Part shown: piece after piece, positions 33,152 to 42,030 of the stretch | Layout: each line of letters opens with the position of its first letter | Numbering within the stretch: the stretch's first letter is position 1 | NCBI GenBank assembly: GCA_037974335.1 | Contig: CM075760.1 | Span: 22,429,538-22,493,537, forward strand | Reading direction: 5' to 3' | DNA length: 64,000 nucleotides | From: Prionace glauca | Taxonomy: Eukaryota > Chordata > Chondrichthyes > Carcharhiniformes > Carcharhinidae | Translations under genes and position numbers: made by a program | Notes under the pieces: generated by a model | Told to the model about the DNA's origin: nothing | Database searches by the model: none | Seen by the model: only the letters and a program-made list of their open reading frames with translations

Positions 33152-33339
33152 GTAACCGCAGTGATTGGATTTTGTTGTGAGTCACATCTAGAACTGAACC
33201 ATGTTCATTGGAGTCTTTCTCTGCCCCTATTTCTAAACTCCAGCCCAGTTACAGGGGTTAATATCTTTGCTTTGAAAAAATAGTTTATGGAAAGTACTCT
33301 GTGCTGAATCTTTTTAGTAGCTGTTACAAGTTAGTTCCT
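33152..33339 (+). other. 3' flank of gene C
   Basis: The likely 3' UTR begins with 'ccgcagtgattggattttg', a string with counterparts after genes E and G. No AATAAA is seen nearby. Confidence 0.4.
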
Positions 33340-34985
33340 TTTGAAATTCTCACCCCCTCCCCTGTCTCCTCCATCCTCACCTCCAACAACAAGTGTGAGG
33401 AGCTGAAAAAGCTTTTTGTCACTAAGATTGAGGCAGTTTGATCAGCTGCCTCTGCTGCTTCCCTCTCACCAAAGGCCAAACTGTCCTCCAGTAAGCCTGG
33501 AACTGGCATCTTTTTCCAGTTTCCCTCCCGTCTCTGCCTTATGTCCTGTCAGACCTCAGCTTGTCCATGACATTCCCCCCCGCCCGCAACGATGTTCCAT
33601 TGATCTTATTCCTGCGTAGCTGTTTACCTCCTCCATACTAATCAATACTGTTTACAGTTCCCATTCTCTTCCATTCCTCACCTCCTCACCTTTAAATCCA
33701 TTGTCACTACACACTCTGAAAAAATAACCTTTGACCTGTCCAACCTCCTTTTCCTTACCAAAGTCGATGAACTTGGTGTCCCCCCCCCTCCCCAAGATAA
33801 ATCCTCGGCCCTTCCTATTTCCCATCTACATGCCCCACTAGGTGACACCATCCAGAAGCACCATGTTAGTTTGTACATGTACACTGACAACACCCAGCTC
33901 GACCTCACCCCCCTCCGTCCCTCTCCATTCCTCCACTGTTACTAAATGATCAAACTGCTTATCCCACATCCAGTCCTGGATGAGCAGAAATTCCTTCCAG
34001 TTAAAAATGGGGAAGACCAGTCACCACTACAAATTCCCTGACTGCTGAATCCATCCCACTCCCTGGGAATGCACCACACTCTTCACAATCTCCGTGCCGG
34101 ATTTGATGTCAAGATGAGTTTCTGACCACGTTTCCACACCAGCACTAATACCAGATATTTCACTCTCCATAATGTCACCTGGTGCCATCCCGCCTGCTGC
34201 TGGAACCCTCATCCATACCCGTGTTACCCTTAAACTGGATGATTAGAATCCATTCTTCACCAGCCTCTCCCACTCACTCCACCCCCACATTAAACATTGT
34301 CTTTTTAATTCATTTGTGGAACATTGGCATCGCAGGCTGGGTCAGCAATAATTCTCCATCCCTAATTGACTCTGGGGGGCAGCTGATGGTCAACCACATT
34401 GCTGTGGGTCTGGAGTCACGTGTAGGCCAGGCCAGGTAAGGACAGCAGATTTCCTTCCCTAAAGGACATTAGTGACCCAGATGGGTTTTTCTAACAATCG
34501 ACCATGGTTTCATGGTCATCAGTAGGTTCTTAATTCCAGATTTTTTTTATTGAATTGAAATTCCACCACCGGTAGTGGTGGGATTCGAACCCAGGATCCC
34601 CAGAACATTGACAATAGCCTAGTGACAATACCAAAGGCCATTGCCCCCCAACATTCCTGATTGTTCAAAACTCTGCTGCTCGGGAGTTCTTCACCCATCA
34701 TATCCTGTGCTCGCTGAACTATATCGGGTTCACATCAGGGTAATGCACTGATTTTAACATTTCCATCCTGTTTTAAGATCCCTCCATGGCCTGTCCTTCC
34801 CAATCTCTAATCTCCAATAACACACCCTCTGAGATATCTGTGCTCTCCTCATTCTGCTCACTTGAACATCTTTGATTTTAATTACTCCTTCATTAATGGC
34901 ATTGTCCTGGTGTGAAGCTCTGAAATTTCATCCCTAAACCTCTCCGTCTCTCCGTTCCCTCCCTCCTGATGAAAGATTCTCATTA
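33340..34985 (+). mobile_element. L2-like LINE, decayed and interrupted
   Basis: Coding remnants of an RT-bearing LINE different from CR1. At about 33830-33930 they read GDTIQKHHVSLYMYTDNTQL, the region around the YxDD motif. Later remnants are VLDEQKFLPVKNGED and, beyond an inserted SINE (34296-34645), 'tccctccatggcctgtcct' and 'ctaaacctctccgtctct' near the 3' end. Many frame breaks. Family assignment to L2 rather than a sister clade is tentative. Confidence 0.65.
34296..34645 (-). mobile_element. tRNA-headed SINE (second family), inserted in LINE
   Basis: On minus it starts with a tRNA-like head ('gggttcgaatcccaccacta' is its B-box region). It continues 'tggtcgattgttagaaaaac', 'atctgctgtccttacctggc', and ends 'ccacaaatgaatt'. 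The same family as 57190-57540 and 16738-16890. It splits the L2-like LINE. Confidence 0.82.
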
Positions 34986-35091
34986 AAATCCCCCACTCCA
35001 ATGAATCTTTGGACAGTATGTGGAGTTGTTGAGTTCTCCTGAGCTGAGACTGGAGCTCTTGGGCCTGGAAGAACCGCTGTCTGGAATCTTT

Positions 35092-37464
35092 CCCTTCTTA
35101 AACAACGGCGTAACATTAGCCGTTTTCCAATCTTCCGGCACTTGCCCGGAATCCAGCGACGTCTGGAAAATAACCACCAATGCATCCACTATCACCTCCG
35201 CCATTTCTTTCAGAACCCTCGGATGCATTCCATCCGGTCCTGGGGACTTGTCCACAATCAGCCCCTCCAGTCTGTCGAGCACCGCTTCTCTAGTAACAGT
35301 AGTGTCATTAAGACCCTCCAGTCCTACCACCTTTCCATCGCTAACACCCGGCAAATTATTCACGTCCTCCTCCGTGAAGACAGAAACAAAAAAGTTATTC
35401 AATACCTGAGCCATATCCCCATCCCCGACCACTAGGTCCCTTTTCTCATCCTCTAAAGGACCAACGTTCACCCTAGCCAGCCTCTTCCTTTTTATATATT
35501 TATAAAAACTCTTGCTATCCTTTTTTATATTAAGCGCTAGCCCAGCTTCATAGTTTCTCCTATCCTCCTTTATCAATTTCTTTGTCAATCTTTGTTGACA
35601 TTTAAACCTCTCCCAATCCTCTTCTCGCCCACTCCTCTTCGCTACTCTAAATGCCTCCGCTTTTAATTTAACACTTTCCTTCACCTCCTTCGTTATCCAC
35701 GGCTTATTACCTCTCCTCCTACAGTCCTTTTTGACCATTGGAATAAATTTCTGCTGAGCACCAAGAAAGATCTCCTTAAAGATCCTCCACTGCTCCTCAG
35801 CAGACCCTCCCTCCAACGCACTCCCCCAGTCCATATTCGCCAATTCTTCTCTCATTCTACCATACTCCCCTCTCTTCAAACAAAGGACGTGTGTCCGAGA
35901 ACCCACTTTCTCCTCCTCCATCTGCACCAGAAACTCTACCATACAATGATCACTCTCTCCAAGAGGATCCTTCACCTCAAGGTCCCTAATTCTACCCGCC
36001 TCATTACATAGCACCAGATCCAAGATAGCTCGCTCCCTCGTCGGCTCCAACACACACTGTTCAAGGAAATTATCCCGGCAGATAGCATTCCAAGAACAAC
36101 TCCTCGAGCCCACCGTGTCCAACATGGGTCGACCAATCAATATGCAGATTGAAATCCCCCATAACTACGGCCATCCCATTCCTGCACGCCGCACTTATTT
36201 GTGAGTTAACAGCCCGCCCCACCTCCAGATCATTATTCAGGGGCCTATAGACGACACCCACCAGCGTCTTCCTCCCTTTGCTGTTCCTAATCTCTACCCA
36301 CAACGATTCCACGTTCTATTCCTTGGCTCCAATATCATCCCTTGCTACCACCTTGATGCTATCCTTAATCAGCGAGCTACGCCCCCCCCCCTTTCTCTCC
36401 CGCCTATCCTTCCTAAACACTTGATACCCTTGGACATTCAGCTCCCAGTCCCTGTCACCTTGCAGCCACGTCTCTGTAATGGCCACCAGATCATGTCCAT
36501 TTGTGTCGATCTGCGCCACCAGCTCATCCACTTTGTTCCGAATGCTTCGTGCATTCAGATACAGCGCTTTCATCCCAGCCTTCACCTGGACCCTATTTGC
36601 TGTAACGCCACCAACCCTACTCACGCCCCCTACTCCCTCTATTATTGGGACATCCTCGGCCTCTTCCCTTACCTGTACCTTCTCCTTAACTTTAGACCAC
36701 GTAAGGTCACCTACCCACGCATCCCCCCCCCCCCAATTAGTTTAAAGCCCTGTCTACTGTCCTCTTTCCTCGATTCGCCAGCACTCTGGTCCCAGCACAG
36801 TTCAGACCAACCCCATCCCGCCCGAACAGGTTCCACCTACCCCAATACTGGTGCCAATGCCCCTTAAATTCAAACCCATTCCTCCCACACCAATCCCTGA
36901 GCCACCCATTCATTTCCTTAATCCTGTCAACCCTACGCCCGTCTGCACACGGTTCAGGCATTAGCCCAGAGACGACCACCTTGTCGGTTCTACTTTTTAA
37001 TTCCATTCCCAGCTTTTCATGCTCCCTCACCAGATCCTCAGTCCGCACTTTGCCTACGTCACTGGCACCCACATGCACCACAACGACTGGATTCTCACCC
37101 TCCCACTCCAGGTTCCTCTGCAGCCCAGCTGCGATATCCCGTACCCGAGCACCAGGCAGACAACACACCCTTCTGTGCACTTTGTCATTGTGACAAAGGA
37201 CATTGTCAATACCCTTCACCCCACTGTCCCCAATTACTACTGCGTTCCTTTTCCCCTTCTTTTTGCCTATGTCCTGCTGCATCACTGTACCGTGTGCAAT
37301 TTGCTCACCAACCTCACCTGCCTCGTCCTCTTCCAGACTGGCAGCAAGAACCTCAAACCTGTTATGCAGATTAAGAGGCTGAGGCCTCCGCTCCTCACCC
37401 CCCTTCCTCTTTCCAGCAGCCCCCTCTTGTCCCTGACCCTTAGAGTTAGACAGCTAGGGGGGCA
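35092..37464 (-). mobile_element. CR1 LINE, inverted 5' segment (ORF1, endonuclease, RT start)
   Basis: The minus strand, read from 37464 down, carries first an ORF1-like frame with an SGNH-type esterase signature: VIGDSGVKGID, then VVVHVGASDVG and GRDGVGLNCAG. The last is DGVHLN in active relatives as I recall them, so the catalytic His appears lost. The ORF2 apurinic endonuclease follows (LYLNARSIRNKVDELVAQID, AITETWLQ, VMGDFNLHIDW, LGESDHCMV). Next come a linker and the RT N-terminus (VDKSPGPDGMHPRVLKEMAE ... WKTANVTPLFKKG). One stop (near 36313) and one frameshift (near 36130) lie in the endonuclease. The segment ends at the RT exactly where the plus-strand segment begins. Confidence 0.9.
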
Positions 37465-38900
37465 GTTGTTTAAGAAGGGTGCCAGGCAAAAGGCAGGGAA
37501 TTATAGGCCGGTTAGTTTAACGTCTGTGGTAGGTAAAATGTTAGAATCCGTCATTAAAGAGAAAATTGCGAGGCATCTTGAAGGGAATTGCTTGATAGAG
37601 CAGACGCAGCACGGTTTCATTAAAGGGAAGTCGTGTCTGACAAATTTACTGGAGTTCTATGAGGATGTGTCTAGGGCGGTGGTAGAGGAGAGCCGGTGGA
37701 TGTGGTCTTTCTGGATTTTCAGAAGGCGTTTGACAAAGTACCTCATAAGAGGTTATTGCAGAAGGTCAGGGACTTGGAGTTGGGGGTAGGGTGTTAGCGT
37801 GGATAGAGGATTGGTTGTCAAATAGGAGGCAGAGTGGGGGTCAACGGGTGCTAGTTGGATTGGCGGATGGTGACTAGTGGAGTGCCCCAGGGGTCGGTGC
37901 TGGGGCCTCAGCTTTTTACCATTTATATAGATGATCTGGAGGAGGGAACCGAGTGTAGGGTGTCGAAATTTGCGGATGACACCAAGATTGGGGGAACGGC
38001 AAATTGTGCGGAGGGTGTGGAGAGTCTGCAGAAGGATCTAGACAGGCTGGGCGAATGGGCCAGGAAATGGCAAATGGAATTTAATGTTGGCAAGTGTGAG
38101 GTGGTCCACTTTGGAAGGAAGAATGGTAGGAAGGACTATTACTTACGTGGCGAAAAACTGCAGCAGGCGACGGTGCAGAGGGACCTCGGGGTCCTTGTGC
38201 ATGAGTCGCAAAAACCCAACTTGCAGGTGCAGCAGGTGGTCAGGAAGGCAAATGGGATGCTGGCCTTCATAGCGAAGGGGATTGAATATAAAAGAAGGGA
38301 GGTCTTGCTGCAGCTGTATAGGGCATTGGTGAGGCCGCAGCTGGAGTACTGTGTGCAGTTTTGGGCGCCGCACCTGCGCAAAGATATTTTGGCCTTGGAG
38401 GGAGTGCAGAGGAGGTTTACTAGGCTGATACCGGAGTTGAGGGGGTTGAGCTATGAGGAGAGGCTGAGTGAACTAGGCTTGTATTCGTTGGAGTTTAGAA
38501 GAATGAGGGGAGATCTCATTGAGACGTATAAGATGATGAATGGGATGGATAGGATAGAGGTGGAGAGACTCTTCTCGCTCACAAAAGACAGTAGGACTAG
38601 GGGGCACAGCCTCAAGATAAAGGGGGGGCGTTTTAGAACGGAGTTGAGGAGGAACTTCTTCACTCAAAGGGTGGTGAATCTCTGGAATTCTCGACCCGTT
38701 GAAGTGGTGGAGGCTACCTCGCTAAATATTTTTAAGACGCGTGTTGATGGATTCTTGATAAGAGAGGGGATTAAGGGTTATGGGGAGAGGGCCGGAATGT
38801 GCAACTGAGCCAAGACAGATCAGCCATGATCTTATTGAATGGCAGGGTAGGCTCGAAGGGCCAGATGGCCGACTCCTGCTCCTATTTCTTATGTTCTTAT
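37465..38900 (+). mobile_element. CR1 LINE, sense 3' segment (RT to 3' end)
   Basis: It continues the element in sense: LFKKGARQKAGNYRPVSLTS, FIKGKSCLTNLLEFYEDVSR, motif A region with a frameshift near 37700-37800, [29 protein letters not shown] (RT catalytic FADD) and the full C-terminal region. It ends with 'cttatgttcttat'. The 15 bases 'gttgtttaagaaggg' (37465-37479) are repeated inverted at 35092-35106, the other side of the breakpoint. Confidence 0.93.
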
Positions 38901-39118
38901 ATGTTTTCCCCTCAATTCACTAACTCCCAGTGTGATTCAGTGTTTTGTTACAAAATTCCTCTGAAGGACCTTGGGATGTTTTATTGCAATAAACGTGTTG
39001 TATAAATATGAGTTGTTACTGATCCCAGCAGTCAGTTTGTGCACAGTAAGATTCCACAAACAGCAACAACTGATCAATCCATGGTGATGTTAGTTCAAAC
39101 ACAAATGTTGGTCCTGCT
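38901..39118. other. Intergenic, no feature seen
   Basis: AT-rich sequence, including 'ccttgggatgttttattgca', a string often found in shark dispersed repeats. Confidence 0.35.
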
Positions 39119-39640
39119 GCACTGTGAAACAGTGGGTTAGCGCTGCTGCCTCACCGCCAGGGACCCGGGTTCGATTCCCAGGGGCACGGTGACACAGTGG
39201 GTTAGACACTGCTGTCTCACAGCGCCAGGGACCCGGGTTCGATTCCCAGGGGCACGGTGACACAGTGGGTTAGCACTGCTGTCTCACAGCGCCAGGGACC
39301 CGGGTTCAATTCCCGGGGGTACGGTGACACAGTGGGTTAGCACTGCTGTCTCACAGCGCCAGGGACCCGGGTTCGATCCCCGGGGGCACGGTGACACTGT
39401 GGGTTAGCACTGCTGTCTCATAGTGCCAGGGACCTGGGTTATGTTCCGGCCTGTTTATGTGGAGTCTGCACATTCTCCCCATGTCTGCGTGGATTTCCTC
39501 TGGGTTTTCTCCCAAATTCTGAAAGATGTGCTGGTTTGGTACATTATCCCGAACAGGTACTGGACAGTGGATACTCAGGGAGTTTCACACTAACTTCATT
39601 GCAATGTTAAGGTAAGCCTTTCTTGTGACGAATAAATTAA
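39119..39640 (+). mobile_element. SINE with five tandem tRNA-like heads
   Basis: Five consecutive 66-68 bp heads (each 'cacagtgggttagcactgct' and 'gggacccgggttcgattccc'-like) are followed by a single SINE body: 'tggagtctgcacattctccc', 'gtggatttcctctgggtttt', and tail 'tcttgtgacgaataaattaa'. The last head is the most diverged at its B box ('gggttatgttcc'). Confidence 0.9.
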
Positions 39641-39989
39641 ACTTTATAGATCAGTCAATGTTGAAGGGAATCCAGGATCTGAATGGTTCACACCTGTTGC
39701 TGTCTTTGTCACTTGTTTCTGTATTTAGTGGTTATCGCGTTTCCCTAACACGTGAATGGTCCTCCTTCAAAAGCAGGCAGAAGCATTCATTTAGTGAGGG
39801 AAATCTGCATAATTTCAGTTTGTTACTGAACATAATCTGAATCTCGATGTTGCAGCCATATACACCTTCTCAGTTTTCTAAATAAAAACCTTTTGTTGAT
39901 GTTTTGTTTGCACTTCAGCCCCACATTCCTGATCTACATGCACCCAGTGTGTGTGGGGGAGGGGGGGTGGGGGGAGGACCTCCTCCTGG
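39641..39989. other. Intergenic spacer
   Basis: Near 39815-39860 an inverted relative of the repeat at 13.8 kb is present. G run and 'tgtgtgtggggg' near 39945-39975. No gene is seen. Confidence 0.35.
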
Positions 39990-40210
39990 GCCAGACACAG
40001 AGCAGTTTCACAATGGTGCAGGGTTTCAGCCATTGAGGGAGACCCAGGCTCAGGCCCGCCCCTCATTCTCTCCAATTGGTTGGAGGACCAGATGCTCCTG
40101 TACAGTCCTCCAGCCCCACTTCCTCTTTCTATTAGTCCGGAGCTGCCATCAATCACATAGGCATTGTGACCTGTCAGTGACTGAGCATGTGCCATCCACC
40201 CGGCCAGCCT
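39990..40210 (-). promoter_or_regulatory. Orphan zinc-finger-type promoter, inverted
   Basis: The reverse complement contains the module order seen at 29.2 and 54.2 kb: 'gactgatgg'-like start, 'cggactaatag', 'gggctggaggac', then 'ggtcctccaaccaattggag'. No minus-strand gene follows it within reach, so it may be a decayed duplicate. Confidence 0.55.
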
Positions 40211-40467
40211 GAGGCAGATAGAACAGTTTCTACAGCGCAGAGGATCGTGGACAATCTGGCTGCCATTAGAGATGGACAGTCTTTGTTTGAATCTGGGAAA
40301 GTGAGGATGACATCCTGCCACAGGGCATCACAGTGGATAGGATTACTGTCTCACAGCACCAGGGACCCGTGTTCAATTCCGGCCTTGGGTCATTATCTGT
40401 ATCGAGTTTGCACATTCTCCCCGTGTCTGCATGCATTTCCTCTGGATGCTCTGGTTTCCTCCTACAG

Positions 40468-40630
40468 TAAAAAGTCTGACAACACCAGGTTTTAGTCCAA
40501 CCTATTTATTTGATAATATACTCACAAGCTTTCGAGGGACTGCCTCTTCGTCAGGTGAATGGAGAGTTCTGGCCTCAGACAGAGCATTTAAAGCACAGAC
40601 AGTTTAGAGATTACTGATTAGAATGTGAAT
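40468..40630 (-). mobile_element. Penelope-like element end, inserted in SINE
   Basis: 'taaaaagtctgacaacacca', 'gatttatttgat'-like and 'ctcacaagctttcgaggg' followed by 'gcctcttcgtcaggtgaatg' match the element end at 53.2 kb. Flanked by a perfect 10-bp target duplication 'cctcctacag' (40458-40467 and 40631-40640). Confidence 0.8.
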
Positions 40631-40707
40631 CCTCCTACAGTCCATAGATGCACAGGTTAGGTTGATTGGCCATTCAAAATTGAGCCTAGTGTCAGGGGAT
40701 TAGCATT

Positions 40708-40778
40708 AGAGAGAGGTCATTCCTCTGCTCCGAGTGTGGGAAGGGATTCACTGAGTTAAGCAACCTAATGACATACCA
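40708..40778 (+). pseudogene. Single zinc-finger fragment inside a SINE
   Basis: About 71 bases read [20 protein letters not shown] followed by TYQ, most like the FLCSQCGRGFTELCNLMTHQ finger of gene D. It lies between SINE words 'ggggattagcatt' and 'atgcatggggttgtgg' that are normally nearly adjacent. Confidence 0.8.
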
Positions 40779-40857
40779 ATGCATGGGGTTGTGGGGATAA
40801 GGCCTGGTTGGTGCAGATTCGATGGGCAGAATGGCCTCCTGCACTGTAGGAATTCTC

Positions 40858-40985
40858 ATACGAGTTAGGAGCAGGGCACCCAGCTTTTTGAGGCTATTCC
40901 ATTGTTCAATATGATCGTGGCTGATCTGATTATAACTCTAACCCCACTTTCTTCCTCCCCTCCCCAACCTCCCTATAGAGTACAA
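40858..40985 (-). mobile_element. CR1-type 3' end scrap
   Basis: 'ttccattgttcaatatgatc' then 'gtggctgatctgattataac' is the antisense of a LINE 3' terminus. Confidence 0.65.
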
Positions 40986-41299
40986 AACCCAAGTTCCAGC
41001 TCCGACCATTCACACCGTGTGATGATAGTTCGCGTCCATCCTGACCTCTGTCAATATGTCAGTAACAAACCCACACACCATTGTTTGTTAGTTTCACATA
41101 TCAAATATTTAATAACGTCAGGGTAACACCTGGAAAGTGAGAACAATAGCAGTTTACGTGGGTAAGTTTGGCGATCAGCAATTTGGGGTTGATGACCAAT
41201 TGTTACAGCAGAGGGGGTGTCCATCCAGCCCTTTGTGAGCACATGGTGGATCTGATGGACATGAAGTGATATGAGAAAGAAACGAGGGGAAGATGTGGG
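40986..41299. other. Intergenic, no feature seen
   Basis: No recognised element. Confidence 0.35.
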
Positions 41300-41465
41300 G
41301 TTCAGGGGAAGCCATTCAGTCCAATGGGCTAGTGGAAGGGAGGAAGCAGCAGAGGCAGCTGATCAGATTGTCTCAATCTTAGTGACAGAGAAACTCCATG
41401 AAATCCTCACACTTATTATTGGAGGTGAGGACGGAGGAGACAGGGGAGGGGAGAGACCTCCTGAC
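41300..41465 (-). mobile_element. L2-like LINE fragment
   Basis: Reverse complement of the start of the LINE at 33340 ('gctgatcagattgtctcaat' versus 'gaggcagtttgatcagctgc'). Confidence 0.55.
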
Positions 41466-41639
41466 AACGTCGGAGTTAGTAAAAAGAATACAAGTTTATT
41501 TGATGCAAAGTTGATTTATTTGACTTTTAGCAAGAGGATCAGCCCCTACAGCGAGGGTGGGGTTTACTGACATCAGCAGAAACAGACCCCAATGAACATG
41601 ATTCAATCCTGAACATGATTAACAGCAAAATCTGATCAC

Positions 41640-42030
41640 TGTAGTTAATTGTGAACTCACTGGTATCTCAGCACATGGGATAAATAAGCAAATTCCTTCC
41701 AACATTCAGGGCAGGTGGAGGCTGTCCACACTGTGAAATTTCTGGGTACAGTGAGTTAAAATGATTTCCTGGGTGCATCTGCAGTGAGAGCCCCTGAACG
41801 GTATCTCATCAGTATGAACATGTAGAAGTTGCAGTTCCCAGGAACATTTATTGTATTTCCCACAGTCCTGACATTGAAAGGGTTTTTCCCAATGTGAAAT
41901 TACTGGTGATCGAAGGAGACAGGATGACTGAGAGGATCTGTTTTCTCATGTAGAACAGGTGGACCTCCCCCTAGTGTGAACTCTCTGGTGTTTCAGCAGA
42001 CTGGATAACTGAGTGAATCTCTTCCCACAG
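41640..42030 (-). pseudogene. Decayed C-terminal fingers and 3' UTR of gene D
   Basis: After gene D's stop, finger remnants continue on the minus strand (SGKRFTQLSSLLKHQRVHT-like, then CSTxE, then CPECWKEF), with several frame breaks and lost ligands. They mark the former C-terminus. Confidence 0.65.

Larger units (their letters stand above)
40320..40857 (+). mobile_element. tRNA-headed SINE carrying two foreign inserts
   Basis: Head 'cagtggataggattactgtc', core 'ttgcacattctccccgtgtc', tail 'gatgggcagaatggcctcct'. It is interrupted by a Penelope-like end (40468-40630) and by a zinc-finger fragment (40708-40778), both described separately. Confidence 0.88.
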
